Part shown: positions 1 to 9,293 of the stretch, piece after piece | Numbering within the stretch: the first letter of the stretch is position 1 | Layout: the number at the start of each line of letters is the position of its first letter | Assembly: GCA_023249305.1 (NCBI GenBank) | Contig: JAHFCU010000002.1 | Span: 100,584-164,583 of the forward strand | Source: Gemmatimonadota bacterium | GTDB taxonomy: Bacteria > Gemmatimonadota > Gemmatimonadetes > Gemmatimonadales > Gemmatimonadaceae | DNA length: 64,000 bases | Direction: 5' to 3' | Program-made: the position numbers and the translations under genes | Notes under the pieces: model-generated | The model's input: the letters and a program-made list of their open reading frames with translations, nothing else | The model's database searches: none | Told to the model about the DNA's origin: nothing

Positions 1-149
1 AGCAGCTGCGCGGCACGCAGCGCGTCCTCAGGGGCCTCGCCAGGCATGAAGCGTTTCGTCGCGCGCTTCACGAACGCGCGTTGCGTCGCCTGCCGATTCA
101 GGAACGGCGAGTCGGCCAGCTTGAGCAGAATCGTGCGCCCGATGCTCAC
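1..149 (-). CDS. Proline dehydrogenase, N-terminal part (truncated by window edge)
   Basis: Reverse-strand translation from GTG at 149 gives VSIGRTILLKLADSPFLNRQATQRAFVKRATKRFMPGEAPEDALRAAQLL, resembling PRODH N-termini; GTGA overlap with the upstream Gfo/Idh/MocA stop. Confidence 0.7.
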   Translation of the reverse strand, partial: MSIGRTILLKLADSPFLNRQATQRAFVKRATKRFMPGEAPEDALRAAQL

Positions 150-1381
150 GGCTTCCACGTCCCCCGCGCGACCTTCGGCTTGAAGGTATCAAGTCCCTTC
201 GGCGGGAAGACGAGCGTCTTGCCGCTTTCCGCGCTCTGGTACGCGGTCATCAGCATCTTCACGACTTCGAGACCATCATCGAACGTCAGCAGCGGTTGCT
301 CTCGCCCGAGGAAGACATTCACGAAGTGGCGATCTTCGTCGGTGTAGCCGTAGGCGGCGTGTTCCTGAGGCACCACGGGCATCACGCCCTGCTCGGCGTT
401 CTGCTTTTCCACCAAATCCTCGCCGGCCCGGCCCGTGACCTCGCGGCTGAAGAAGAGCTGCAGGCCGCTATCGAGCGAGTTCCACTTCATCGAGTACTCG
501 GGGCCGAGCAGTTCCGCTGACAGCCGGAGACCGGCGCCAACGAAACTCCAGGAGGTCGAAGCCTCGCCGATCACTGTATGGCCGTCGGCCGTCTCGAACT
601 CGATGGTGAGCGAAGCGAAGTCTTCGGACGGCGCCTTCGAGTAATCCACCTGCGCGCCCATCATCTTCTGCAGCTTCTTCACGTACGCCGGCCGCGTCCA
701 CTTGAGCGACGCGATGCGCCCGGTGACGTGCACGGGCTTCACCGAGCTGAGCGGCTCACCCGGGCGCGTGAGGAGATGCCGCACGACGAGCGCCGAGTGA
801 CACATCATGTCGTTGAGCACGCCGCCGCCCTGCAGTTGTCCCATCCAGAACCACGGCATGTGCGGGCCGCTGTGCTCCTCGGCGGCACGCGCGAGGTACG
901 GCCGGCCCGTGGTGGCCGCGCCGCGCGCCCAGATCAACTTCTTGCCGGCCTCGACGTGCGGCGCGAAGAGCTGGTTCTCGAGATAGCCAGTCTTGAGTCC
1001 CACTGAATCTACCAACTGCTTCACACGCTTTGCCTCAGCCACGTTTCGCGCGAGCGGTTTCTCGCAGGCGATGCCCTTGAGTTCACCCTTGCCGCGCTTG
1101 ATCGTGTCAACGATCTCCTCGACGTTCTCGATGCGCGCATGGTTGGGACCGCAGAGCCAGAGCGCATCAATGGAAGGATCGGCGACCATCTGCGCGATGC
1201 TGCCGTACGGCTTGCACTCGCCGACCTTGAGCGACCGGCAGTATGCGGCGGCCGACTTCACGCCTTGATCGTCCGGACTCCACACGCCGAGGATGTCGGC
1301 GTCGCGCACGCCGACCCAACCTTGCATGTGGAACCGGGCGTTGAAGCCCGAGCCGATGAAACCGACACCAAGACGAGTCAT
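146..1381 (-). CDS. Gfo/Idh/MocA family oxidoreductase
   Basis: N-terminal Rossmann motif MTRLGVGFIGSGFNARFH, 'ACEKPLARNVAEAKR' motif; start trimmed to the Met before the Rossmann fold. Confidence 0.9.
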   Translation of the reverse strand: MTRLGVGFIGSGFNARFHMQGWVGVRDADILGVWSPDDQGVKSAAAYCRSLKVGECKPYGSIAQMVADPSIDALWLCGPNHARIENVEEIVDTIKRGKGELKGIACEKPLARNVAEAKRVKQLVDSVGLKTGYLENQLFAPHVEAGKKLIWARGAATTGRPYLARAAEEHSGPHMPWFWMGQLQGGGVLNDMMCHSALVVRHLLTRPGEPLSSVKPVHVTGRIASLKWTRPAYVKKLQKMMGAQVDYSKAPSEDFASLTIEFETADGHTVIGEASTSWSFVGAGLRLSAELLGPEYSMKWNSLDSGLQLFFSREVTGRAGEDLVEKQNAEQGVMPVVPQEHAAYGYTDEDRHFVNVFLGREQPLLTFDDGLEVVKMLMTAYQSAESGKTLVFPPKGLDTFKPKVARGTWKP

Positions 1382-1382
1382 G

Positions 1383-1434
1383 GGTGCGGGGTGCGGAGGT
1401 TTGGTAAAGGGGGACGGGTGGGGAAGAGGGAGGG
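1383..1434. repeat. Half copy of dispersed GGTGCGGGG foldback family
   Basis: ggtgcggggtgcggaggtttggtaaagggggacgggtgggg. Confidence 0.6.
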
Positions 1435-1541
1435 AAGCGCGACGGTAATTATCGCCCACCGCGTTAGCGGTACGCCATACGGCCGAGCGCGGACGTTGAA
1501 ATTCTTCGTCTTCCGCCGGGCGTCCCAGACGACGCGAGGAC

Positions 1542-2480
1542 TCAGAACCGATCTAGGTCCTTCGCCACCACTACCGTGCCGCTGAACCCGCCCCTGCGTA
1601 CGCCGGCGATCACTTCGTCCATCGTTCCGCCCATGCGCAACACGTGCGACAAGATGAGCTGCTTCGGCTTCGCGCGCGCTGCGATGGCGCCGAGCTCCTC
1701 ATCCGACGTGTGGAACTCACGCAGGTATTGCGGCCACATCTCACCGCCCGGACGCTGTTCAGGCGCCACGCGCCTGCTGTCGTAGACCTCGTGCACCAAC
1801 AGGTCCACGCCGCGCGCCGCTTCCTCCAGCGCGGCGCTGGGCGCAGTGTCACCACCCAGCACGATGGAGCGGTCCGGCGTGTCCACGCGGAACGCGAACG
1901 CCACCGGCCACGAACCGTGCGGCACCGGAATCGCGCGGATGCGTATGCCAGCGGAGTCATAGACCACGCCACCAGTCGTTTCCCTCACGTCCACCCGCTG
2001 ACCGCCCACGCGGCCGCGCTCAGATCCTTCCGTGCGCACGACCACGTCCTCGATCCACGCCGCCTGCAGATGGCCTACCATCGCTCGCGTGCCCGGCGGC
2101 CCGATGACCGGCATCACGCGCGAACGTCCCATCACCCACGTCGTGAGTATGACGTCCGGCAGGCCGAGCGTGTGGTCGCTGTGCAAGTGCGTGAGCAGCA
2201 CGGCGGTCATGCCGTCAATCGGAAGTCCGGCGGCCGCGACGCGGCGCATCACTCCCGCGCCGGCGTCGAACAGGAACACGCGCGTGCCGTAAGTGACGGC
2301 ATACGCCGGACCAGCGCGTTCCGGATCCGGCACCGGTGTGCCGCTCCCGAGCACGATGAGGCGCGTGACCGCGCTCGTGTCGAGCGCCGCGCCGCCGAAG
2401 ATACGCTGTGCCGCTGCGCGGCTGGTGACAAACCCCAGCAGGACGGCAGCGGCACAGACGACCGTGCGCGTGCAGCGCAT
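1542..2480 (-). CDS. MBL-fold metallo-hydrolase (RNase Z-like) with signal peptide
   Basis: LLTHLHSDHTLGLPD metal motif, VLGGDTAPS; hydrophobic N-terminus. Confidence 0.9.
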   Translation of the reverse strand: MRCTRTVVCAAAVLLGFVTSRAAAQRIFGGAALDTSAVTRLIVLGSGTPVPDPERAGPAYAVTYGTRVFLFDAGAGVMRRVAAAGLPIDGMTAVLLTHLHSDHTLGLPDVILTTWVMGRSRVMPVIGPPGTRAMVGHLQAAWIEDVVVRTEGSERGRVGGQRVDVRETTGGVVYDSAGIRIRAIPVPHGSWPVAFAFRVDTPDRSIVLGGDTAPSAALEEAARGVDLLVHEVYDSRRVAPEQRPGGEMWPQYLREFHTSDEELGAIAARAKPKQLILSHVLRMGGTMDEVIAGVRRGGFSGTVVVAKDLDRF

Positions 2481-2488
2481 GCGGTGCG

Positions 2489-3187
2489 TCAACTCCGGCG
2501 CACGGCGCGCATGGACATCTTGTACGACACGCCGAGTTTCGCGAGCTGCGGCTCCGGGCACCCGGTCCACTCGGCGACGATGCGGTTCCCGATGTAGCCG
2601 ATGTCCTCGATGCCGATGCGGCTTGTCCAGAAGCCGCTCGCCGTCAAGTCACGGAAGCGCGTGAAGAACTCAACGCCCGGCTTGAGCGCCGCGGGCGCCT
2701 TTTTCGGGAACGCGATGTCATTCAGCACTTGCTTCTGCTGTACTTGCGAGCAGGCGACGAAGCCGCGCTTGAAGCGCTTCATGCACTCGCCGTTCAGCCA
2801 CTGCAAGCCCTCGCGCATCCACTTCTGGTTGCCTTTGAAGTCGCTCACGATGAAATCCATGAACTCGGGAACGCCCGCTTCCACGGCCCCGGCCGACTTT
2901 GCGTCTTTCGGGATCACGAGGTCGGAGAGCGTGCGCACCATCGGCCACTCGGCGCTCGTGAAGAAGAGCGGTCGGTAGGCGGGCGCGCCCTGCTGCAACG
3001 CGGCGTGCGCATAATCCGCGGCGCGCGCGATATCCGGCGCCGCAAGACCGATGGCGGCGAGTGACGCCGCGCCGAGGAACTTCACGACGTCGCGGCGCTC
3101 CATTCCCTGCGGCTCAGCGGCGGAATCCGCCAAGAGCGGAAGCTCTCTATCTACCGTCTGCCGTCTAGCGTCTGCCGTCTTCTTCAT
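2489..3187 (-). CDS. Gluconate 2-dehydrogenase subunit 3 family protein, Tat-like signal
   Basis: RRDVVKFLGAASLAAIGLAAP Tat-like segment; located directly downstream of GMC oxidoreductase with ATGA overlap. Confidence 0.8.
   Translation of the reverse strand: MKKTADARRQTVDRELPLLADSAAEPQGMERRDVVKFLGAASLAAIGLAAPDIARAADYAHAALQQGAPAYRPLFFTSAEWPMVRTLSDLVIPKDAKSAGAVEAGVPEFMDFIVSDFKGNQKWMREGLQWLNGECMKRFKRGFVACSQVQQKQVLNDIAFPKKAPAALKPGVEFFTRFRDLTASGFWTSRIGIEDIGYIGNRIVAEWTGCPEPQLAKLGVSYKMSMRAVRRS
3151..3180. repeat. Degenerate heptamer array (CTRCCGT-type) inside the subunit-3 coding region
   Basis: ctaccgt ctgccgt ctagcgt ctgccgt. Confidence 0.85.
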
Positions 3188-4878
3188 AGCGCCCCCGCCT
3201 TCCGCTGCTGCGTGATGTAGTCCGCGGCGCGCCACGCAAGCGCCATGATGGTCCACGTCGGATTCTTGTCGGCCTGGCTAACGAACGGCCCGCCGTCGGC
3301 CACGAAGAAGTTCTTGCAATCCCACGCTTGCTGATGCGCGTTGACCGCCGAGGTCTTGGCATCGTTGCCCATGCGCACCGTGCCGAGTTCGTGGATGATC
3401 TGGCCGCCGTTGGATATGCCGTACCCCTTGTCGCGGCCGGGCATCGAGCTCCACACCTCACCGCCCATTTCGGCGATGAGCTTGCGGAAGGTCTCCTGCA
3501 TGTGCTTGACCTGGTCGTACTCGTAGTCGCTCCACTTCCAGTGGAACTTCAGCACGGGAATACCCCACTTGTCCTTCTTTGTGGGATCAAGCTCGCAGTA
3601 GCTATCGGCGTTGGGAATCATCTCGCCGCGCCCGGAGAACCCGACGGTCGAGCCCCAATAGCGGCGGTAGTCCTCCTTCAGGCCCGTGCCATATCCGGAG
3701 AAGTTGGGGTAGTTCTCGATGCCGCCCATGAAGCCGTAGCTCGGCTGGCCCAGCCCGCCCCACACCTCAATGTGATAGCCGCGCGGGAAGCCGAGCTTCT
3801 TGTTGTCAACCCACCACGGCATGTAGATGTGCCCGCCGCCCACGCCGTCACAGTTGTGCCGCACACGATCGGCAAGCTTCGGGATGAAGCCGCCGACGTC
3901 GGTGCCTGTCGTGTCGGTGAGATACTTGCCGACCACGCCGCTCGCGTTGCCGATGCCGTTGGGGAAGCGTGACGACTTGCTGTTGAGCATGATGCGCGCG
4001 CTCTCGCAGGCGCTCGCGGCGAGGACCACGATCCGTCCCTTCACGTGCATGTCCTTGCCCGTGGCCTTGTCAACGTAGCTCACACCGGTGGCGTTCCCCT
4101 TGGCGTCCACCGTCACCTCACGTGCCATCGCGTTGGTGATGATGGAGAGCCGGCCCGTCTTCGCGGCCGGGAAGAGCAGCACGTTGGACGACGTGAAGTT
4201 CGAGTTCGTCATGCAGCCGCGGTTGCACTGCGCGCAGTAGTGGCACGGGGCGCGGTTGTTGAGCGGCTTGGTGAGGATCGAGAGGCGCGCCGGGATGCAC
4301 CAAATGCCCATCTTGTCGGCCGCCTGCTTGATGAGCAGTTCATGGCAGCGCGGTCGTGGTGCGGGCTGGAAGATGCTGTCCGGATGATTGGGCAACTTCT
4401 CGGCGGACCCGAAGATCCCGATCAGCCGTTCCACCTTGTCGTAGTACGGCGCCACGTCGTTGTACGTGACCGGCCAGTCATCACCCAATCCGTCAATGCT
4501 CTTGCGCCGAAAATCGTCCGGGCCGAATCGCAATGATATGCGTCCCCAGTGGTTCGTGCGCCCGCCGAGCATGCGTGCCCGCCACCAATCGAACTTCGTG
4601 CCGGGCGCCTGAGTGTACGGCTCATCCGGTAAGGTCCAGCCGCCGATGCACGCATCCAACTCGCCAAATGCCTTGTCCGGTGTGCCCGCCCCGCGGTGCG
4701 GCGCGTCGTACGGCATCTTGAGCATGGTGGAATCCATCGTGTTGTCCCACCAGCCACCGGCTTCCAGCATCAAGACACTGGCACCGGCTTCCACGAGTAC
4801 GTGGGCAGCCACGCCGCCCCCCGCGCCGGAGCCGACGATAACGACGTCGTATTCGAGGCGTTTCGGTTGGATTTGCAT
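3184..4878 (-). CDS. GMC family FAD-dependent oxidoreductase
   Basis: YDVVIVGSGAGGGVAAHVLVEAGASVLMLEAG dinucleotide fold; C-terminal 'HELGTVRMG...NFFVADGGPFVSQADKNPTWTIMALAWRAADYI'. Confidence 0.92.
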   Translation of the reverse strand: MQIQPKRLEYDVVIVGSGAGGGVAAHVLVEAGASVLMLEAGGWWDNTMDSTMLKMPYDAPHRGAGTPDKAFGELDACIGGWTLPDEPYTQAPGTKFDWWRARMLGGRTNHWGRISLRFGPDDFRRKSIDGLGDDWPVTYNDVAPYYDKVERLIGIFGSAEKLPNHPDSIFQPAPRPRCHELLIKQAADKMGIWCIPARLSILTKPLNNRAPCHYCAQCNRGCMTNSNFTSSNVLLFPAAKTGRLSIITNAMAREVTVDAKGNATGVSYVDKATGKDMHVKGRIVVLAASACESARIMLNSKSSRFPNGIGNASGVVGKYLTDTTGTDVGGFIPKLADRVRHNCDGVGGGHIYMPWWVDNKKLGFPRGYHIEVWGGLGQPSYGFMGGIENYPNFSGYGTGLKEDYRRYWGSTVGFSGRGEMIPNADSYCELDPTKKDKWGIPVLKFHWKWSDYEYDQVKHMQETFRKLIAEMGGEVWSSMPGRDKGYGISNGGQIIHELGTVRMGNDAKTSAVNAHQQAWDCKNFFVADGGPFVSQADKNPTWTIMALAWRAADYITQQRKAGAL

Positions 4879-5049
4879 AGCGGCGAAGATGAACTGCGGG
4901 ACGTTTGGGCGCCAGCGGCCCGCCGAACGTCGGGCGATCCCACACGAGAGGGTAATTCGAGTCACCACGCACCGGGCACCGCGACCGTCGTGCCCTGGTT
5001 GAGCCCGTCGCCCGGAATCGGCATGTTCTGTGAGACCCAGGAGGAGCCA

Positions 5050-6540
5050 ATGTTCGAAGATGCCGAGCTGGGACATTCAGTAGACAAGGCGACGTATGAT
5101 GCGCGGGTCCCCGCGCTGCGTTCGGAATTGCTCGACGCGCAGTTCATGCTCAAGGACGCGCGGGCGTTTCCGGTGGTGCTGTTGGTGGGGGGCGTTGAGG
5201 GCGGGGGGCGCGGCGAGACGGTCAACGCGCTGACCTCGTGGCTCGATCCTCGGCACGTCGAAGTGAACGGGATGGGCGATCCATCTGACGAGGAACTCGA
5301 GCGACCGCGTATGTGGCGCTTCTGGCGCGCGCTGCCGCCGAAAGGCAAGATCGGCATCTTCTTCGGCTCGTGGTACACGGCGCCTATCCTGCAGGCGTCG
5401 CTCGCCAAGGGGAAAGTGCGCTGGGCGAAGCTGGATCGACGCATTGATGAAATCGTGCGCTTCGAGCGTATGCTCGAGGAGGAAGGGGCGCTGGTCCTGA
5501 AGTTCTGGTTCCATCTCGCCAAGGGCGCGCAACGCAAGCGGATCAGGGAACTCAAGAAGGATCCGCTCACGCGCTGGCGCGTGACGGGAATTGATGAGGA
5601 CTACTTCAAGAAGTACGACCGTTTCCGCGAGGTGTCGGAGCGCACGCTGCGCCACACATCCACAGCGCTCGCGCCGTGGCTCGTGGTCGAGGGTGTGGAC
5701 CGTCGCTATCGCGAGCTATTTGTCGCTGAAGAGCTGCTGCGCGCGGTGAAGGCGCGCCTCGAGGCGCCCAAGGCGGCGCGGCCCACGCCGGCGCGCCCGA
5801 GTGACGCGCCTGAGGTGGACGCGCGCCGCACGTTACTGTCCGAGCTCAAGCTGACGAAGAAGCTCCCGAAGCCGCGCTACGAGAAAGACCTCGAGAAGTG
5901 GCAGGGCCATCTCGCGCTGCTGACTCGGCACAGGCGATTCCGTGATCGCTCCGTCGTGATCGTCTTTGAGGGCAACGACGCCGCCGGCAAGGGTGGCACG
6001 ATCCGGCGCGTCACGAGCGCGGTGGATGCCCGTTTCGTGCGCGTTGTCCCCATTGCCGCGCCCACGGATGAAGAGAAGGCGCACCCGTACCTCTGGCGCT
6101 TCTGGCGGCAGCTTCCGCGCAAGGGCTACATCACGATCTTCGACCGGTCGTGGTACGGACGCGTGCTCGTCGAGCGCGTGGAGGGTTACTGCACGCCGTA
6201 TGACTGGGAGCGGGCGTACGGCGAGATCAACGACTTCGAGGAGGAAGTCTCGAACAACGGAGTCGTCATGGCCAAGTTCTGGCTGGCGATTTCCAAGACG
6301 GAGCAGTTGCGGCGCTTCAAGGAGCGCGAGCAGGTGAGCTTCAAGACGTTCAAGATCACCGAAGAAGACTGGCGCAACCGCAAGAAGTGGGACGCCTACA
6401 GCGATGCCGTCTGCGACATGGTGGCGCGCACGTCGAGCGCAAAGGTGCCGTGGACGCTGGTGGAGGCGAACGACAAGTACCACGCGCGCATCAAGGTGCT
6501 CAAGACGCTGTGCGAACGGCTGGACGCGGCGCTCGACTAG
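5050..6540 (+). CDS. pap: Polyphosphate:AMP phosphotransferase (two PPK2-type domains)
   Basis: Two PPK2-like halves, including VFEGNDAAGKGGTIRRV and FDRSWYGRVLVERVEGY. Confidence 0.88.
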   Translation: MFEDAELGHSVDKATYDARVPALRSELLDAQFMLKDARAFPVVLLVGGVEGGGRGETVNALTSWLDPRHVEVNGMGDPSDEELERPRMWRFWRALPPKGKIGIFFGSWYTAPILQASLAKGKVRWAKLDRRIDEIVRFERMLEEEGALVLKFWFHLAKGAQRKRIRELKKDPLTRWRVTGIDEDYFKKYDRFREVSERTLRHTSTALAPWLVVEGVDRRYRELFVAEELLRAVKARLEAPKAARPTPARPSDAPEVDARRTLLSELKLTKKLPKPRYEKDLEKWQGHLALLTRHRRFRDRSVVIVFEGNDAAGKGGTIRRVTSAVDARFVRVVPIAAPTDEEKAHPYLWRFWRQLPRKGYITIFDRSWYGRVLVERVEGYCTPYDWERAYGEINDFEEEVSNNGVVMAKFWLAISKTEQLRRFKEREQVSFKTFKITEEDWRNRKKWDAYSDAVCDMVARTSSAKVPWTLVEANDKYHARIKVLKTLCERLDAALD

Positions 6541-7391
6541 AAGCGCAGCGCCTTCAGGTACGCCGCCGACTGCCTGATGCTGGCCATCGGGTCTGTCGGG
6601 TTGTCGTGCTCGACGAAGTAGTGTCGGATGCCGGCTGACTCGTGCGCGGCGAAGATCCGCGTCCAGTCCACAGATCCCGCCCCGACGTCGGTCATGGCGA
6701 GCGCGGGGGCGGCGGTAGCGTCCTTGACGTGTACCATCTCGAAGCGGCCGGGGTAACGACCGAAGAATGCGAGCGGGTCCTGTCCAGCCTTGATCGCCCA
6801 ATAGAGGTCGAGTTCGAAGGTCACGAGCGCGGGATCCGTCCGCGTGATCAGCTCATCCATGGGCAGCACGCCATTCACCGGCGTGAACTCGACCGCATGG
6901 TTGTGGTAGGCGAAGCGCAGGCCAGCCGCCTTCACCAGGCGACCGACCTCGCTGAAGACGTCTGCGGTCCGCTTCCAATCGTCGCCGCTCTTAATCGCGC
7001 GCATGTCGAGCGACGCCACGGTGAGGTAGCGAACGCCGATGGCCTTCGCTGATTCAACCGTCGCGTCTAACCCCGCGCGCACGTCGTTAAGCCCCAGGTG
7101 CGTAGACGGCGCCGTCAGCCCATTGTCGCGAAGCAGCTGATTCACTTCACTCGGTGTGCGGCCGAAGTACCCGGCAAACTCGACCTCGCGATACCCGAAC
7201 GCCGCCACGGCGGCAAGCGTGCCGGGCATGTCCTTGGCCATCAAGCCGCGCACGGTGTAGAGCTGCAGTCCGATCCGTTCGATCGAATCACGGGCCGCCG
7301 GATCGGTCGACGCCGCCCGCGCGGTGCGCGGCAGCGCCCCCGCCGCGGCGATGGCGGCCAGGGCTTTTACGACATCACGACGCGTGGTCAT
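6537..7391 (-). CDS. Sugar phosphate isomerase/epimerase (TIM barrel), Tat-like signal
   Basis: MTTRRDVVKALAAIAAAGALP; GYREVEFAGYFG, ELDLYWAIKAGQDP motifs. Confidence 0.88.
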   Translation of the reverse strand: MTTRRDVVKALAAIAAAGALPRTARAASTDPAARDSIERIGLQLYTVRGLMAKDMPGTLAAVAAFGYREVEFAGYFGRTPSEVNQLLRDNGLTAPSTHLGLNDVRAGLDATVESAKAIGVRYLTVASLDMRAIKSGDDWKRTADVFSEVGRLVKAAGLRFAYHNHAVEFTPVNGVLPMDELITRTDPALVTFELDLYWAIKAGQDPLAFFGRYPGRFEMVHVKDATAAPALAMTDVGAGSVDWTRIFAAHESAGIRHYFVEHDNPTDPMASIRQSAAYLKALRF

Positions 7392-8319
7392 GGCGCTCCT
7401 CCTGCGCGCTCGGCGCGATCGCCGCGCGCAACTGACGGTGATGATGACGAATATGCTGCGCCGCGAACCGCACGACGTCATAGAGAGGCAGGTGGCCGAG
7501 AAATGGATGCACGAGCTGACGGTGCGGCCGCCGCTCTGCGAGAATGCTCAGGTCCCGCACGCACGCCTCTCCCGTCGCCCGAAACAGCGCCACACCATCA
7601 GCCGGAGTCTCGGGTCCAACGGTTGGTCGCAGCGCCCGCGGCGAACGCGCCTTCGGGAACGGCGCGCCGTTCAATAGCCGCGGCTTCACGAAGGTGCGCG
7701 CCAGCAGCAGGCGTACGAACCCGAGCTGGATGCGCAGCGAGTCCTTGCCGCGCGATTCGCCCGCGTACTGCGAATACGTGCGTGCAAGATGGTCGGTGAT
7801 CTCAGCGGCCGACCAGCCATCAGGCGCCGGGCGCGACGACCACTGCGCCGCCATCAAGCCGCCGATCGTTGCCGCATACTCATCTGCCGCCGCCGCGTGC
7901 TCGGCAAGCACCGACGGCCACACGCGTCTCGTGACGGCGGCGTGCAGACGGCGACGGCCGTACCACACCACGCCGACACTCGCCGCCATCGCACCGAACG
8001 CCGCAATGACGACATCGGCGGCGGGCGCGCCGACGACACCCCATGTCGCCAGCGGCGCCACGATGATGGCGAGGCCCGCCATCAACCACAACAAGCGCAG
8101 ACCAACGATGCGTCCCGTGAGCGTCGTGATCACAATGCCGAGCGCGGTGACGCCGATCGCGAGCTGGCCCACCGCCACAGCCCACGGCACCGCGCCACGA
8201 ACGCCCGCCGGCGGAAACTCCTGCAACGCGTACGATGCGATAAGGCACAGCAGCGCGAGGTACGGCCACTCGCCAAGTGGGCGGCCGAACAACATCAGCT
8301 CGCGCGGAAGGCGCATCAT
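7375..8319 (-). CDS. Membrane protein with C-terminal DinB-like domain
   Basis: N-terminal TM segments; C-terminal 'WSAAEITDHLARTYSQY ... DVVRFAAQHIRHHHRQL' metal-binding-like histidines. Confidence 0.7.
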   Translation of the reverse strand: MMRLPRELMLFGRPLGEWPYLALLCLIASYALQEFPPAGVRGAVPWAVAVGQLAIGVTALGIVITTLTGRIVGLRLLWLMAGLAIIVAPLATWGVVGAPAADVVIAAFGAMAASVGVVWYGRRRLHAAVTRRVWPSVLAEHAAAADEYAATIGGLMAAQWSSRPAPDGWSAAEITDHLARTYSQYAGESRGKDSLRIQLGFVRLLLARTFVKPRLLNGAPFPKARSPRALRPTVGPETPADGVALFRATGEACVRDLSILAERRPHRQLVHPFLGHLPLYDVVRFAAQHIRHHHRQLRAAIAPSAQEERHDHAS

Positions 8320-8834
8320 GCCGACGGTCGCGCGCTCGACAGTTCGGTAGGCGCCACCGTGGCAACAGTCATGGTGATCCCTGTCGTGATGCGTCGGTGG
8401 TAGTCCACCTGGCCCAGGTGGTATCCGAGGTGAACGGCGCAGTGCAGCAGGAACTCCTGCGTATTCACGCGCACTGGGCCAATTGGCGGTGGAAACTCAC
8501 GCGCGAGGACATCATCGGTGAGCAACGGTAGCGCGCGGTCCACTGCCTCAATGGTCGCGTTGAGTTCGTGCAGCAACTCCGCGCGCGGCAGGTCGCGCGC
8601 AGCGAACTCGTGCGGCCGGTCGCGTTCGTACGGGACGCCGCCGATGACGTGACCGACATAGAGCCGCAGGTTGCCAGCGAGGTGCAACACCAGCGTGCCG
8701 CACGAGTTGGCGATACCGGCGGGGAGCGCCCATAGCGCCGCGTCATCAGGATACGCCTCGACCTCACGACGCAGCGCGCGGAGGTCGCGCAGGATGATGG
8801 CGTGGAGGTGCGTAGCCAGGGCGCGGACGCTCAT
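8316..8834 (-). CDS. DinB family protein (DUF1572-like)
   Basis: 'SCGTLVLHLAGNLRLYVGHVIGG' and 'LLHCAVHLGYHLGQVDYHRR'. Confidence 0.78.
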   Translation of the reverse strand: MSVRALATHLHAIILRDLRALRREVEAYPDDAALWALPAGIANSCGTLVLHLAGNLRLYVGHVIGGVPYERDRPHEFAARDLPRAELLHELNATIEAVDRALPLLTDDVLAREFPPPIGPVRVNTQEFLLHCAVHLGYHLGQVDYHRRITTGITMTVATVAPTELSSARPSA

Positions 8835-9274
8835 GTGTCTTTCCTCGACGGGAGACGTGTATAGATGTCGGGGTCCGCGATTTCCATGAACCGATCGGAT
8901 CCCTGCATGGGAGTGAAGCCAAACTTCGCGTACAATCCGTGCGCGTCGCGCGTCGCGAGCATCCAGCGCCGCAGGCCCTGCAAGTCTGGGTGCGCCATCA
9001 TGGCGTTCATCATCATCCGCGCAAGACCGCGGCCCCGGTACTCCTCGAGCACGTAGACATCGGCAACGTAAGCAAAGGTCGCGCGGTCGGTGACGGCGCG
9101 TGCAAACGCCACTTGCCGTTTACCGTCGAACACGCCAAACGGAATAGACCCGGCGATCGCTCGCCGCACGATCTCGACTGGAATGCCACGCGCCCAGTAT
9201 TGCTCCGTGAGTACCGCATGGATGGCGGTGACGTCCATTTCCGCGGGATCCGTGCTCAACCGCAAGGCAGACAT
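8831..9274 (-). CDS. GNAT family N-acetyltransferase
   Basis: DVYVLEEYRGRGLARMMMNAMMAHP acetyl-CoA binding motif. Confidence 0.9.
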   Translation of the reverse strand: MSALRLSTDPAEMDVTAIHAVLTEQYWARGIPVEIVRRAIAGSIPFGVFDGKRQVAFARAVTDRATFAYVADVYVLEEYRGRGLARMMMNAMMAHPDLQGLRRWMLATRDAHGLYAKFGFTPMQGSDRFMEIADPDIYTRLPSRKDT

Positions 9275-9293
9275 GGCCGTGATCTCCGCGCGA

